Positions 27,822 through 37,819 of a stretch of DNA of 64,000 nucleotides are shown here, piece by piece. The notes below the pieces were generated by a model. The model was given only the letters and a program-made list of their open reading frames with translations. It had not been told where the DNA came from and made no database searches. Within the stretch, counting starts at the first letter, position 1. Every line of letters starts with the position of its first letter. The DNA comes from Mariprofundus sp. KV (lineage in GTDB: Bacteria; Pseudomonadota; Zetaproteobacteria; Mariprofundales; Mariprofundaceae): the NCBI RefSeq assembly GCF_013387475.1, contig NZ_VWNB01000001.1, positions 242,069 to 306,068 on the forward strand, given 5' to 3'. The position numbers and the translations under genes are program-made.

Positions 27822-29990
27822 TTATGCGACGCCGATTGCTTCTCGCCAGGCCAGTATCAGTCGGAATTCATCGTTATCGAGATCGACAGTAAGATCACGT
27901 TTAATCTCGGTCAGCGATGCGTAGGGATCGGCATCATCCAGCTCAGCCATGATCGTATCAAAGTCTTCGCCAATCAGCCCCGGCACATCGATATACTGTC
28001 CGGCTCGAATAATCGCCACGTAATGCTTGAGTACTGTCGCCCGGCTAACACCCTGCTCAGCAGCAATCTCATCAATCGACATGCCACCCTTGCGCTGCAG
28101 CGACAGGGTATAGGTCTGTGTCTCGTTCAGGCCCGGCCCTTTGGCAATCAGCTTGGGAATATCCTTACCACCCACGCTCTCCAGTGCACCATCGTTCTTC
28201 TCGACATGCTCCTTGATCTGCTTAATGAACGCAGCGCCATAAGCCTCAAGTTTGCGCTGGCCGACACCACTGATGGTGCGCATGGCATCATCATCGGTCG
28301 GTTTACGCTGAGAGAGCTCGGTTAGCGTCACATCACTGAACACCACATGCGGCGGCAGATCCTCTTTCTCGGCAATGCTCTCTCTGAGCTTGACCAGCTT
28401 CTTGAACAGCGGCTCGTCTCGAGGGGTACCCAGACGTTTGAACTGACGTTTAATACCCGGCTGATACTTGGCCAGAATGATCGGATCACCGATTCCGATA
28501 TGCTCGGCTTTCTTCGTCGCCAGCATGGCGGCACGCTTGGAAACGTCCTGGATAAAGTAACCGTGATGCACAAGCTGACGCAGAATAGAGGTCCACTCAT
28601 CGGCATTCAGGTCTGAACCTGTACCATGACTCTTGAGTTTATCATGCTTGTTTTCACGGATACGGGCGTTGGTGGAGCCGCGCAGTACGTCGACAATATA
28701 ACCCATGCCGAAGTGGCCTTTCACTTCGCGCACACAATCCAGTGCAGCCTGAGCAAATTCGGTTGCATCATAGGTTGCAGGCGGATCAAGGCAGATATCG
28801 CAGTTGCCACATGACTCATCGAGCGCTTCACCAAAGTAACCGAGCAGCACGCGACGACGACAGGTGAGCGCCTCGGAGAAGGCCACCATACTGTTGAGTT
28901 TGTGCACCTCAACGCGGCGCTGATCGATATTTTCAACATTCTCAATCAGGCGTCGTACCAGATTCACATCGCCGGAGCCGTAGAGCATCAACGCTTCCGA
29001 CTCCAGACCATCACGACCGGCACGGCCTGTCTCCTGGTAGTAGGACTCAATACTTTTCGGCAGATCATGATGGATCACAAAACGGACATTGGGTTTATCC
29101 ACACCCATACCGAAGGCGATGGTCGCCACAATCACTTTGATACGGTCACGCAGGAAATCATCCTGCACCTTTTCACGTGAGCGACCCGGAATACCGGCGT
29201 GGTAGGCAGCAGCACTGATGCCGTGGCGCTGCAGATTCACGGCCAGATCCTCCACCCGTTTACGCGACAGGCAGTAGATCACACCGGAGGCATTAGGCCA
29301 GCCCTCCAGGAACTGTAGAATCTGGGTCAGTGGCTGACGCTTCTCGGCCACCAGATAGCGGATATTGGGGCGATCAAAGCTGGCCACAAAACGCGGTGCT
29401 TTAGTCAGCTGCAGACGTTCACTGATATCTTCACGGGTATGCTCATCAGCTGTTGCAGTCAGCGCCAGCATCGGCACATCTGGGAAGATTTCACGCAGCT
29501 CACCCAAGCGCACATATTCAGGGCGGAAATCGTGACCCCACTGTGAAACACAGTGCGCCTCATCCACAGCAAACATGGAGATCTTCACCTTCTCCAGCTT
29601 CTGCAAAAAACTCTTGGAGAGCAATCGCTCAGGCGCCACGTAAAGCAGGTCAAGATTACCGGACTCGAAACGTTCCAGCACATCCTTGGCATCGGCAGCT
29701 TTCAGTGATGAGTTGTAATAGGCGGCTTTGACACCGCAGGCGGTCAGTGCATCCACCTGATCTTTCATCAGAGAGATCAGTGGTGAAACAACAATACCCG
29801 TACCTTCACGCATGATAGCCGGGATCTGATAACAGATCGATTTACCACCACCTGTTGGCATCAGCACAAAGGCATCCTTGCCATCAATCAGGTTACAGAT
29901 GATCTCCTCCTGCATAGGGCGGAACTCATCGTAGCCAAATATATCCTTGAGAACTTTTCTGGTTTCTTCTTTTACCTTCTTTGTAGCCAT
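27822..29990 (-). CDS. recQ: ATP-dependent DNA helicase RecQ
   Basis: A 722-residue superfamily 2 3'-5' helicase that acts in recombination repair. Motifs in order: Walker [21 protein letters not shown] box [18 protein letters not shown], motif [16 protein letters not shown], then the RecQ zinc site with cysteines in LTCRR and [12 protein letters not shown]-like ([15 protein letters not shown]) and helix-turn-helix ([19 protein letters not shown]) regions follow. ATG 29990 is chosen because AGAGGAAGG lies just upstream; the frame extends to 30065 without a ribosome site. It is divergent from hemD, with a 261-base gap holding no convincing gene. Confidence 0.95.
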   Translation of the reverse strand: MATKKVKEETRKVLKDIFGYDEFRPMQEEIICNLIDGKDAFVLMPTGGGKSICYQIPAIMREGTGIVVSPLISLMKDQVDALTACGVKAAYYNSSLKAADAKDVLERFESGNLDLLYVAPERLLSKSFLQKLEKVKISMFAVDEAHCVSQWGHDFRPEYVRLGELREIFPDVPMLALTATADEHTREDISERLQLTKAPRFVASFDRPNIRYLVAEKRQPLTQILQFLEGWPNASGVIYCLSRKRVEDLAVNLQRHGISAAAYHAGIPGRSREKVQDDFLRDRIKVIVATIAFGMGVDKPNVRFVIHHDLPKSIESYYQETGRAGRDGLESEALMLYGSGDVNLVRRLIENVENIDQRRVEVHKLNSMVAFSEALTCRRRVLLGYFGEALDESCGNCDICLDPPATYDATEFAQAALDCVREVKGHFGMGYIVDVLRGSTNARIRENKHDKLKSHGTGSDLNADEWTSILRQLVHHGYFIQDVSKRAAMLATKKAEHIGIGDPIILAKYQPGIKRQFKRLGTPRDEPLFKKLVKLRESIAEKEDLPPHVVFSDVTLTELSQRKPTDDDAMRTISGVGQRKLEAYGAAFIKQIKEHVEKNDGALESVGGKDIPKLIAKGPGLNETQTYTLSLQRKGGMSIDEIAAEQGVSRATVLKHYVAIIRAGQYIDVPGLIGEDFDTIMAELDDADPYASLTEIKRDLTVDLDNDEFRLILAWREAIGVA

Positions 29991-30251
29991 TTCCTTCCTC
30001 TTGCAACCAGCTCTCTGCTGGGCTGCATGTCGATTGCCAGAACTGAAATTTCCGGTCTTTATCACTCAATGTAAGTGTTAATTTGAGAACCCGTCCATGG
30101 GATTAATCACTGCCATTTTCAGCTTCCTATTATTATTTCATCACGGATCAGCATTCTTGGCAACTGTTTTGAGTGGAGCATGGCATCATACGCCTCTCTT
30201 AATGCAGTGTCTTTGACCAATTCAGCATAGCGAAGCCATCGAACTTATTGC

Positions 30252-31037
30252 ATGATTAGACACATGAACTCCTCTGCACTTGAAGGTAAACGCATTCTGC
30301 TGACGCGTGCTGCTCACCAGCTGGGCAGCATCGAGAAGATGGTGCGCGCCAGCGCTGCTATACCGATCCCTTTTCCATGCCTTGAGCTGCAGGTGAATAC
30401 CGATGCGCTCAAGCAGGGTGTTGCCATACTTCCGGAGTTCAGTGATCTGCTCTTTACCAGCGCCAATGGTGTGCTCGCGCTGGCCAGCTTCTGTCATGAG
30501 CAGAATCGCACCTTGAAAAGCACGCTGGCCGGCAAACGCATTGCCGCAGTGGGTGACAGAACAGCTGCTGCACTCGCAGCACTGGATATCAGTGTTGATA
30601 TCATCCCGGAGATCGCGTCACAGGATGGTTTGATTGCCGCGTATAGCGAACATGGCCTGCCTGCACAGCTGCTCTTCTTCCGGGCTAAAGAGGGCAGAGA
30701 GAAGCTCGCGGAGGCACTGGAGCAGCAGGGAACTGTTGTCAAAATGGTAGAAGCCTATAACACCGTCTGTCCTGATGCTGATGCTACTGAAACCGTTGCC
30801 CTGCTAGCCGCTGGTCAGATTGATGCCGTGCTTCTGGGCAGCACAAAAACCGCCCGCCACTACCTGCAGCGCATTCATTCCAATGAGCTTGCCAATCGCC
30901 CTGTCGTAGTCGTTATCAGTCAATTCATGGCAGAGGAGACCGAACAACTCGGCTTGCACGTGCAGGTTGTGGCAAAAAGCGCTAGTTTTGACTCCATGCT
31001 CGATGGTTTGGCTGAGTATTTTGAATCTAATCCCTGA
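30252..31037 (+). CDS. hemD: Uroporphyrinogen-III synthase
   Basis: A 261-residue enzyme that closes hydroxymethylbilane to uroporphyrinogen III with inversion of ring D. Family marks are [12 protein letters not shown] at the start, [41 protein letters not shown] and the C-terminal [12 protein letters not shown]. Sequence conservation in HemD is weak, but the position directly before hemB and hemXY supports it. The start may be ATG 30252 or 30264; neither has a strong ribosome site. Confidence 0.9.
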   Translation: MIRHMNSSALEGKRILLTRAAHQLGSIEKMVRASAAIPIPFPCLELQVNTDALKQGVAILPEFSDLLFTSANGVLALASFCHEQNRTLKSTLAGKRIAAVGDRTAAALAALDISVDIIPEIASQDGLIAAYSEHGLPAQLLFFRAKEGREKLAEALEQQGTVVKMVEAYNTVCPDADATETVALLAAGQIDAVLLGSTKTARHYLQRIHSNELANRPVVVVISQFMAEETEQLGLHVQVVAKSASFDSMLDGLAEYFESNP

Positions 31038-31051
31038 AGAGGTGCCCTCTT

Positions 31052-32041
31052 ATGTCCCTGCCTGATCTGATTGTCCGTCCCCGCCGCCTGCGCAGAAGCG
31101 CGACCATGCGCCGAATGGTGAGCGAGACAACACTCTCTGCAGACGATTTTATCTACCCGATTTTTGTTGATGAGACCATCGACTCACCGCGTGAAGTGAA
31201 AAGTATGCCGGGTGTCTCCCGCATTCCGCTCTCTATGGTTGGCGAGATGACTCAGCAAGTAGCGGCGCTCGGTATTCCGGGCATTATCCTGTTCGGCATA
31301 CCGGCAGAGAAAGATGCCATCGGCTCCGGCGGCTGGGATGATAATGGTATTGTGCAGCAGGCGATCCGTGCAGCCAAAGCGGCCAGCCCTGAAACTTGTG
31401 TGATTGCTGATACCTGCTTCTGTGAATACACCGATCACGGCCACTGTGGCGTACTGCATGGCGAAGATGTTGATAACGATGAGACCCTGCTCAACCTGCA
31501 GAAGGAGGCCGCCTCCTATGCCCGGGCCGGTGTCGATATTGTTGCGCCCTCCGGCATGATGGACGGCATGATCTCGGCCATCCGCGCCGGGCTGGATGAG
31601 GCAGGCTTCAAGAATATTCCTATTATGTCCTATGCGGTTAAATATGCCTCCGGCTATTTCGGACCGTTCCGCGATGCTGCCGACTCCACCCCGAGTTTTG
31701 GTGATCGGGCCACCTATCAGATGGATCCGGCCAACCGCCGCGAAGCGTTGAAAGAGGCGTGGCTCGATATTGAAGAGGGCGCAGACATGCTGATGGTCAA
31801 ACCCGGACTGGCTTATATGGATATCATTCGCGAAGTAAAAGATGCGACCAATGTGCCTATGGCGGTGTACAATGTCTCCGGTGAATATGCGATGGTGAAA
31901 GCTGCTGCAGCCAATGGCTGGATCGATGAGAAGCGCGTTGTACTGGAAACAATGCTAAGCTTTAAACGTGCCGGTGCGGATCTGATCCTCTCCTACCATG
32001 CGCTGGACGTGGCACGCTGGCTGAAGGAAGATAAGGGATAA
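31052..32041 (+). CDS. hemB: Porphobilinogen synthase (delta-aminolevulinate dehydratase)
   Basis: A 329-residue enzyme that condenses two 5-aminolevulinate molecules to porphobilinogen. The active-site lysines are in [10 protein letters not shown] and [11 protein letters not shown]. The zinc-type cysteine cluster is in [14 protein letters not shown], so it appears to be a Zn-dependent form. It follows hemD by 14 bases, and its TAA overlaps the ATG of hemX by one base. Confidence 0.97.
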   Translation: MSLPDLIVRPRRLRRSATMRRMVSETTLSADDFIYPIFVDETIDSPREVKSMPGVSRIPLSMVGEMTQQVAALGIPGIILFGIPAEKDAIGSGGWDDNGIVQQAIRAAKAASPETCVIADTCFCEYTDHGHCGVLHGEDVDNDETLLNLQKEAASYARAGVDIVAPSGMMDGMISAIRAGLDEAGFKNIPIMSYAVKYASGYFGPFRDAADSTPSFGDRATYQMDPANRREALKEAWLDIEEGADMLMVKPGLAYMDIIREVKDATNVPMAVYNVSGEYAMVKAAAANGWIDEKRVVLETMLSFKRAGADLILSYHALDVARWLKEDKG

Positions 32042-33048
32042 TGGAGAACGAAAAAGATATGTCCGAGAAGAAGAGCGAGGCTGAGATCGTCATCTCTGCC
32101 GCCCCGTCTGAAGCGACGGCCAGCGAAGACAAACCCTCTGGTGGTCTGGCCAGGTTTGCCGGTTTTATCATACTGGTTCTTATCATTATCGGTGGCGGAC
32201 TAGCCGCCAATGGTCAGCTAATGCCGCTGCTTGAATCACTGCAGGCGAAGTTTGCCAGCCAGCAGAGCTCTGAGCCTGAAGTTGTGGTCAGTGAACCTGA
32301 AAACGCTCCGCTCTATCAACCTGCTCCGCAGCCTGAGCCTGAAGTTGTCGCTGCCAGCAGCAAAGCTGCCGCATCTGCAGAGGCGGAGGCGCTTGTCTCA
32401 ACCATCGAGCAGCTGCGCAGTGAACTGCAGAGCATGGAAGCGTCACAACGCTCGCTGCAACACGGCCTGATCGAACAGCAGAGAATGAACCTGCAGGTAC
32501 GCCTGCGCTGGATTACTGATCCGGCCAGCAGGGCACCCCAAATTCAACTGGCGTGGGAGGAGATCTCGCTGCTGCCGGGACTGAGCAGTGAGCAGCGCAG
32601 TCAGGCAGAATCGATGCAGTCGCTGGCCCGTGCCACAGTGCAAAGCCTGCGTGACTGGCAGGCCTCGCTGCAGAAATGGGCTGATACGCTCACCACACCT
32701 GTGCATGAAGATATTATCCCAACCCCTGAACATCCGTGGCTGGCCTGGATTACCGGACAGTTTCACCTGCGTCAGGCACCCACGCAGGAGGCCCGTCGCC
32801 TCGGCTCTCTGCGGGAACGGCTTCTCGATGCATCGCGTTCTCTGACACTTGAGAAGTGGCCGAGTGATGGTGAGTGGCAGAGCCTGCATGCTGAGCTTCT
32901 GCTGCAGGTTAAAGCGATGCATGGGCAGAGTAGTGAAACTGCCACCGATCTTGGTCTGCCGGAGAACTTCGCAGCCATCAGGAAAGATCTGCATACACTG
33001 CGTGAAAGCGCCCGACTCTGGCCCCAGGCCCCTCAAGGAGAGTATTAA
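32041..33048 (+). CDS. hemX: HemX-like membrane protein
   Basis: A 335-residue protein with an acidic cytoplasmic tail, a single membrane helix (FAGFIILVLIIIGGGLAANG, about residues 41-60), a Pro/Glu-rich linker and a helical periplasmic domain with HemX features (LRWITDPASRAPQIQLAWEE). The family is often mislabelled uroporphyrinogen methyltransferase; no SAM-binding domain is present here. A role in heme synthesis is inferred from operons like this one. TAATG overlaps join it to hemB and hemY. Confidence 0.85.
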   Translation: MENEKDMSEKKSEAEIVISAAPSEATASEDKPSGGLARFAGFIILVLIIIGGGLAANGQLMPLLESLQAKFASQQSSEPEVVVSEPENAPLYQPAPQPEPEVVAASSKAAASAEAEALVSTIEQLRSELQSMEASQRSLQHGLIEQQRMNLQVRLRWITDPASRAPQIQLAWEEISLLPGLSSEQRSQAESMQSLARATVQSLRDWQASLQKWADTLTTPVHEDIIPTPEHPWLAWITGQFHLRQAPTQEARRLGSLRERLLDASRSLTLEKWPSDGEWQSLHAELLLQVKAMHGQSSETATDLGLPENFAAIRKDLHTLRESARLWPQAPQGEY

Positions 33049-34181
33049 TGCGCCTTGTTCTCCTGCTTATAATCGCACTGGCAACCGCTGTTGCCCTGAT
33101 CGCATTCCCCAACATTGCTGATCAGCATCTCCGCATTGAAGCCTTCGGCTGGATTTTTGAAACCCGCCAGGGTGCATTCCTCATCGCGCTGTTTGCACTG
33201 CTGCTTATTATCGGCCTGCTGCGCGCCATTGTTGGCGCCATCTTCTCAGGCCCGGGCACTCTCTGGCGCTCGGTTCGCATGGGCAGCCGTAAACGCCGGG
33301 AGAAAAAGCTGCGTGAAGGTTTGAGTCAGTGGCTCGATAACCGTGGTGATTTCGGTATTAAATCGATCAAACGTGCCAGGGGTGTACTGCCTGACTGGAC
33401 GATGGATATGCTTAAAGTGCTGGCTATTCCTGCCAAGGATCAGCAGGTAGACAGTGAGCAGAAGGATGCACTGGTCACGGTACTTGCTGCACGCATTGCC
33501 ACTGATCCATCCGCCCACCAGAAACCCGATCTTGCTACCCGCAAAGCCCATATCGATGCATGGCTGCATCTGCACCCCGGTGCTCCGCTGGCCATCAGCC
33601 GCAAAGCTGATATTGCCGAAGAGGAGGAGGATTGGCGTGGCCTTGTCTCACTGCTTGAAGAGGAGTGGAAGCAGGGACACCGCTCATCCCATTCGGTAAA
33701 ACCACGCCTTGCCATGGCTTATATCCGACTCTCGGAAGCAGCGCCTGAGCAGGCTATGACTTATCTGCGCAAGGCTTACCGCCTGCTGCCGGAAGATAGC
33801 GATGTGTTGCTGGCTTATGGCCTGGGTCTGATAGTCTCTGGTGAAGCCCCTACTGCTTCCCGTCTCTGGTTTGCACACCTGGAGAAGCATGATGCTCCCG
33901 ATATCGCTGACGCCCTGCTCAGCAGCCAGAAACAGGATGCGCTGCGCGCCTATCGCAAACTTGAATCACGCAAAGAGAGCGAGATGAACCTCTCTGAGCG
34001 CTGGCTGCGTGCTGAACTCGCCCATGCCGCCAAACTCGACGGCCTCGCTTTTGAGCAGATGCTTGCGCTGGCTGAAAGCGGCGACTGTTCTGATGCGTGG
34101 CAGAGTCTGGCGCACTGGTACAGTGAAGCAGGTGATTTCGAGAATGCTGCCAACGCATATAAACGTGCGTTAGAAGTCTGA
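33048..34181 (+). CDS. hemY: HemY-type TPR membrane protein
   Basis: A 377-residue protein. Two N-terminal membrane helices (LVLLLIIALATAVALIAF and GAFLIALFALLLIIGLL) are followed by a cytoplasmic TPR-like helical domain (PEQAMTYLRKAYRLLPED and WYSEAGDFENAANAYKRALE). This is the proteobacterial HemY of hemCDXY operons, unrelated to protoporphyrinogen oxidase HemY. Its start overlaps the hemX stop by one base. Confidence 0.9.
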   Translation: MRLVLLLIIALATAVALIAFPNIADQHLRIEAFGWIFETRQGAFLIALFALLLIIGLLRAIVGAIFSGPGTLWRSVRMGSRKRREKKLREGLSQWLDNRGDFGIKSIKRARGVLPDWTMDMLKVLAIPAKDQQVDSEQKDALVTVLAARIATDPSAHQKPDLATRKAHIDAWLHLHPGAPLAISRKADIAEEEEDWRGLVSLLEEEWKQGHRSSHSVKPRLAMAYIRLSEAAPEQAMTYLRKAYRLLPEDSDVLLAYGLGLIVSGEAPTASRLWFAHLEKHDAPDIADALLSSQKQDALRAYRKLESRKESEMNLSERWLRAELAHAAKLDGLAFEQMLALAESGDCSDAWQSLAHWYSEAGDFENAANAYKRALEV

Positions 34182-34194
34182 TAGTGTTGTAACT

Positions 34195-34222
34195 TTGACA
34201 ATCTCGCTGAGTCGTCTAAAAT
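34195..34222 (+). promoter_or_regulatory. Strong sigma-70-like promoter
   Basis: TTGACA (34195-34200), a 16-base spacer and TAAAAT (34217-34222) lie just after hemY. Transcription would start near 34229. It is only about 36 bases upstream of a perfect terminator hairpin, so it drives either a short RNA or an attenuated leader of the Rieske gene. Confidence 0.65.
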
Positions 34223-34257
34223 AGTTATGCAAGAGATCTCCACCTCTCTCGAGGTGT

Positions 34258-34294
34258 CAGGCGGTTACCGACGGGTAACCGCCTGTTTTATTTT
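34258..34294 (+). terminator. Intrinsic terminator with 12-bp stem
   Basis: CAGGCGGTTACC (34258-34269), loop GACG, GGTAACCGCCTG (34274-34285), then TTTTATTTT. The stem is perfect. It is preceded by a smaller hairpin, CACCTC/GAGGTG (34241-34256). It can end the hem operon transcript and also any RNA started at 34229. Confidence 0.85.
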
Positions 34295-34318
34295 ATCCTG
34301 GCAGTCTCCGGAGGGGAT

Positions 34319-34708
34319 GTGAGCGACCAACAACAGTGGCAATCTGTTGCGAAACCGGCCGAAGGCGAAGCTGTCTGCTTTGACCTCAAAGCCAGAGTCC
34401 GCCTCTCCAATGGTGAGCAGGCCGATATCAGCGAACAGGGTTTTCTTATCTGCCATCAAGGCCAGTACCGCGCCTGGAAAAACAGCTGCCCGCATGCCGG
34501 AGCTCCGCTGGACTGGATGCCCGGTCAGTTCTTCTCAGAAGATGGCCAACAGCTTGTCTGCCACGTCCACTTCGCCCATTTCGACCCACTAACCGGCGAC
34601 TGCCTCTCCGGCCCCTGCCAACAAAAGGGCCTCTCTCCTGTCAAATTCATTGAGTCCGGCAACATGATTCAGGTTCCTGTTTCGACACACCTTGTGGATA
34701 CAGACTGA
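34319..34708 (+). CDS. Rieske [2Fe-2S] protein
   Basis: A 129-residue soluble protein with a Rieske cluster site: C-P-H in NSCPHAGAPLDWMPG and C-H-V-H in LVCHVHFAHFDPLTG. The interval between the two motifs is 21 residues, longer than the 15-17 of classical Rieske ferredoxins. A second short motif LSGPC follows. It is probably an electron carrier or a single-domain member of the oxygenase ferredoxin class; no oxygenase is nearby. GTG 34319 has GGAGGGG just upstream. It sits downstream of the promoter-terminator leader. Confidence 0.8.
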   Translation: MSDQQQWQSVAKPAEGEAVCFDLKARVRLSNGEQADISEQGFLICHQGQYRAWKNSCPHAGAPLDWMPGQFFSEDGQQLVCHVHFAHFDPLTGDCLSGPCQQKGLSPVKFIESGNMIQVPVSTHLVDTD

Positions 34709-34750
34709 CTAAATCCAACTTCCGCATCTGGCCGAAACTCTCATTGAGGT

Positions 34751-35329
34751 TCATTCACAGGCGCGAGAAAGAAAGTCCATATGATCAACACCGAAGAAGA
34801 GTTCCGGGCGGCCACTCTCTTTTTTGAGAACAAAGCTGGGGACACCGAATGCGCCAGCCATGAGTGCAGCGTGTGTATTGGCTTCGAAATCTTCATTTTG
34901 ATGTTGCAACCACTCTGCGGGCAACTCTTTTAGAGAGACAACCTGCTCCAGCCAATCCGGTTCGGTTGGATCGATTGAGCCTGACCAGATCGATTCGAAG
35001 ATGGCCAGACAGAATGTCATACGGTCATTACCATTTAGCGCACCGGCAATACGCAGGGCAGGGCGGCTGTCGAAGGTGCCGGGTCGGATCATTTTGAAGG
35101 GCACTTCCAAACAGGAAGCCCAGCGCTTGAGATCACGCAGGGAGTAGATCGCTTTGTTCTTAATGGTGGCAGGAGAAACATTGCCGGAGAGGCTCATCAG
35201 ACGCGGCAGGTTGAGTGGCAACCAATGAACCTCCACCGCATGCTTCTCGGCAAAAGCGGGGATCTGTGTTGCCGCCAGATAGCTGTAGGGGCTGATAAAG
35301 TCGAAATAGAAATCTATACGCTTAGTCAT
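34751..35329 (-). CDS. DsbA-family 2-hydroxychromene-2-carboxylate isomerase-like protein
   Basis: A 192-residue thioredoxin-fold protein of the HCCA isomerase/kappa-class GST type. The N-terminus IDFYFDFISPYSYLAA carries the Ser that replaces the DsbA cysteine, and the C-terminus has AGAFGVPSFVL. The true substrate in this organism is unknown since no naphthalene genes are nearby. ATG 35329 overlaps the DUF4442 stop by eight bases; ATG 35341 is an alternative. Neither has a strong ribosome site, so coupling is likely. Confidence 0.85.
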   Translation of the reverse strand: MTKRIDFYFDFISPYSYLAATQIPAFAEKHAVEVHWLPLNLPRLMSLSGNVSPATIKNKAIYSLRDLKRWASCLEVPFKMIRPGTFDSRPALRIAGALNGNDRMTFCLAIFESIWSGSIDPTEPDWLEQVVSLKELPAEWLQHQNEDFEANTHAALMAGAFGVPSFVLKKESGRPELFFGVDHMDFLSRACE

Positions 35330-35825
35330 CGTGATGCTCATGTGGCGCGACATACCCTTCCGGGCGAATGGCGACGGTATTGAGGATGCGTGTGCAGACC
35401 TTTCCATCCTCTCGTGTGAACTGCATCTCAAAGGTGGGGGTGGAGCGACCGCTCTCTTTCAGCTCTTTTTCGATCTCGTGAAACTGAGCCTCATCAAAAT
35501 CAAAGTGCAGGGTAAGGTCTGAACTGCCGACGCGAATAAAATCTACCTCAAGTTTTTTGGTGGCTACCCGGTAACCGGGGAAGCGTTTCAGACAGGCCAG
35601 CGAGGGGATCGGATCGGCCAGACTGGCCTGATAACCGCCATACATATTGCCTGCAGCATTGGCTGAGAACCAGTTCAGCGGCAGGCGAATCCTCACACTG
35701 CTCCAGTCTTCTGCCAGCTCATCTATCTTGGCACGCATCAGGAAAAAGGGAGGAAAGAGCTCAAAACGCCTGCGATCTGAGAGGAAGCGCATTTTGGCCA
35801 AAAGATGTAAGTTACTACGACGCAA
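35322..35825 (-). CDS. DUF4442 hotdog-fold protein
   Basis: A 167-residue protein resembling PaaI/YiiD-type hotdog thioesterases grouped as DUF4442. Marks are LPLNWFSANAAGNMYGGYQASLADP and the strand VEVDFIRVG-like VDFIRVGSSDLTLHFDF. It would bind or hydrolyse acyl thioesters, but the catalytic residues are not certain. It overlaps the isomerase gene and is divergent from hxlR, which may control it. Confidence 0.75.
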   Translation of the reverse strand: MRRSNLHLLAKMRFLSDRRRFELFPPFFLMRAKIDELAEDWSSVRIRLPLNWFSANAAGNMYGGYQASLADPIPSLACLKRFPGYRVATKKLEVDFIRVGSSDLTLHFDFDEAQFHEIEKELKESGRSTPTFEMQFTREDGKVCTRILNTVAIRPEGYVAPHEHHDD

Positions 35826-35913
35826 GGCTTCTCCTCCTATCCATCTCAGCCAGACCGCCAGTTGGTTTACAATGGAAACTCATAAATCCTTCATAAGTCT
35901 CCTTTAGTTACCG

Positions 35914-35941
35914 TTGTAAGAATGTCAGTATCTATTATAAA
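35914..35941 (+). promoter_or_regulatory. Possible promoter upstream of hxlR
   Basis: TTGTAA (35914-35919), a 16-base spacer and TATAAA (35936-35941). A transcript from here would begin about 40 bases before hxlR and pass through the inverted repeat at 35954-35978. On the minus strand the same bases give TATAAT (35934-35939), which could serve the divergent DUF4442 gene. Confidence 0.4.
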
Positions 35942-35953
35942 CCAACATCAAAA

Positions 35954-35983
35954 AGTAGGTTTCTTTTTGCAACCTGCTATAGT
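35954..35983 (+). promoter_or_regulatory. Inverted repeat and -10 box directly before hxlR
   Basis: AGTAGGTT (35954-35961), nine bases, AACCTGCT (35971-35978): an inverted repeat with one mismatch. It touches TATAGT (35978-35983), which ends six bases before the hxlR ATG. This is a good place for self-repression by the HxlR protein. Confidence 0.5.
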
Positions 35984-35989
35984 AACACC

Positions 35990-36436
35990 ATGAGCAGCGA
36001 ATCATCGGCCTCATCACTGGACCCCATCACCCGCCTGCTGGATATCACAGGTGAGCGCTGGAGTTTTCTCATTCTACGGGATCTCTTTTACGGTGTCAGG
36101 CGTTTTGACGCGCTGCAGAAACATCTCGGCATCTCCAAAAAGGTATTATCACAGCGTTTAAACTCACTTGTAGAGGCTGAAATGCTCATTCGCGTCCCCT
36201 ATCAGGAACGGCCGCCACGCTTTGAATACCAGCTGACTGCAAAGGGGCGTGACTTTTTTCCGGTACTGGTTGCCATGCAGAGCTGGAGCAACCGCTGGCT
36301 GTTCAGCGAGGGTGAACAGGGCGCTCTGCTTATCCATAGCGATTGCGGCCAGCCGCTGGATACCAAACTGATCTGCAGCCATTGTGAAGGCAGTGTGACA
36401 CCGGCTCGCATCAGGCCGGGCAAACGTGAGCAATAG
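35990..36436 (+). CDS. HxlR-family winged-helix regulator
   Basis: A 148-residue transcription regulator. The HxlR core is seen in LLDITGERWSFLILRDLFYG, VRRFDALQKHLGISKKVLSQ (recognition helix) and the wing RPPRFEYQLTAKGRDFFPVL. Extra C-terminal residues include a small Cys pair (ICSHCEG), possibly a metal or redox site. Divergent from the DUF4442/isomerase pair, it probably regulates them. The -10 box lies so near the ATG that the mRNA may be leaderless. Confidence 0.9.
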   Translation: MSSESSASSLDPITRLLDITGERWSFLILRDLFYGVRRFDALQKHLGISKKVLSQRLNSLVEAEMLIRVPYQERPPRFEYQLTAKGRDFFPVLVAMQSWSNRWLFSEGEQGALLIHSDCGQPLDTKLICSHCEGSVTPARIRPGKREQ

Positions 36437-36506
36437 CACAGCCAGTACAAACGTATTATCATACTTTTTTGACTGAACAGAGAACGGGCATACAGAGGAA
36501 GGGGAA

Positions 36507-37784
36507 TTGGATAGGGAAACCGAGCTACTGGAGCACTTCAGAAAAGATAATGAGCGGTTGCGTACTGCTCTGAAGATCAACCAGTTGATAGCCGGTGAGC
36601 TGAAGCTTGGTCCTCTGCTCAAGCAGATCATGGAGATTACCCAGTCACTGATGCAGGCGGAGAGCTGCTCGCTCTTTCTCTATGATGAGAAGAGTGGCGA
36701 ACTGGTATTTCACGCCTGCTCCGGTGACAAAGAGGATCAGCTCAGAGAGATCTGCCGCCTGCCCAAAGGCAGCGGTATCGCTGGCTGGGCAGCAGAGAAC
36801 CTGCAGACCGTACGCCTCACCGACGTATATGCAGACCCCCGCTTCAACTCCGAATTTGATCGTGAAACAGGCTTTGTTACCCGCAACATGATCTGCACGC
36901 CGCTGATTGCCCACGGCAAACTGATCGGCATCAGTCAGGTGATTAACCATGAGGATGGTGATTTTACGGCAGCAGATGAACGGCTTATGGAGTCGCTGGT
37001 GCAGATGGTGGCGATCGCCATCGACAATGCCCGCATCCATGAGCGACTCATGCAACAGCAGCTGCTGCAGCATGACCTTGAACTGGCTAAATCCATTCAG
37101 GAGTCGTTCCTGCCCAATGAGATGCCGCAGATCGATGGTTATCAGGTTGCATACCATATGAATTCGGCTTTTGAGGTGGGCGGAGATTTCTACGATACCG
37201 TTCAGCTGCAGGATGGGCGTACCGCCTATCTGATCGGAGACATTTCCGGCAAAGGTGTGTCGGCAGCGATGATCATGTCCACGGTGCTTAGTGATCTGCG
37301 CATGGAGCTAACCCATGGCGGCACAGCAGCATCCATTCTCAACCGCTTTAATATTTCGCTCTGCAAAAAAGCCAAAAACGGCATGTTTGTCAGCCTGATT
37401 TTGATGATTCTCGATGCAAAAAGCGGCGAGCTTGAGATTGCCAATGCCGGGCACCTTCCTCCGGTGCACATACTCAACCAGAGTATCTGGCAGCACGATG
37501 AGGCATCAGGCCCACCGGCAGGCATCATCCTCGATGCCGATTACGATTTCACACGACTGGTACTGGAGCCAGGAGAGATGGTGCTGCTCTATACCGACGG
37601 CATCACTGAAGCGCGCAATAGCGACCACATTATGCTCGGTGCGGGCAGACTGCTGGCCTGGTTAGGCGAGTGCCCGGAAACTCCGGAGGCGTGCATGGAT
37701 TTTCTCACTGAGCGCATTCAGGCCTTTATCGGTCAGGCTACCCAGAGTGATGATATTACCATGCTGATTCTGGGAAGGAGTTAA
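36507..37784 (+). CDS. GAF domain - PP2C (SpoIIE-type) serine phosphatase
   Basis: A 425-residue soluble protein. A short coiled coil (1-30), a GAF domain (about 30-175; MQAESCSLFLYDEKSGELVF), a linker helix LAKSIQESFLPNEMPQ, then a SpoIIE/RsbU PP2C domain (about 205-425). Metal-binding Asp/Gly blocks are in FEVGGDFYDTVQ, YLIGDISGKGVSAA, NAGHLPPV and LLYTDGITEARN. Such proteins dephosphorylate anti-sigma-factor antagonists in partner-switching pathways; no partner is nearby. Start is TTG 36507 with GAGGAAGGGG upstream. Confidence 0.9.
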   Translation: MDRETELLEHFRKDNERLRTALKINQLIAGELKLGPLLKQIMEITQSLMQAESCSLFLYDEKSGELVFHACSGDKEDQLREICRLPKGSGIAGWAAENLQTVRLTDVYADPRFNSEFDRETGFVTRNMICTPLIAHGKLIGISQVINHEDGDFTAADERLMESLVQMVAIAIDNARIHERLMQQQLLQHDLELAKSIQESFLPNEMPQIDGYQVAYHMNSAFEVGGDFYDTVQLQDGRTAYLIGDISGKGVSAAMIMSTVLSDLRMELTHGGTAASILNRFNISLCKKAKNGMFVSLILMILDAKSGELEIANAGHLPPVHILNQSIWQHDEASGPPAGIILDADYDFTRLVLEPGEMVLLYTDGITEARNSDHIMLGAGRLLAWLGECPETPEACMDFLTERIQAFIGQATQSDDITMLILGRS

Positions 37785-37819
37785 ACAAAGCCTGAGCTTT
37801 CAGCCTATCCCTGATGCCA

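Noticed and set aside
30097..30216. 39-codon plus-strand ORF (MGLITAIFSFLLLFHHGSAF start) between recQ and hemD
   Set aside because: Only a weak TTGAGA upstream, and the gap more likely holds the divergent promoters. Kept as a possibility only.
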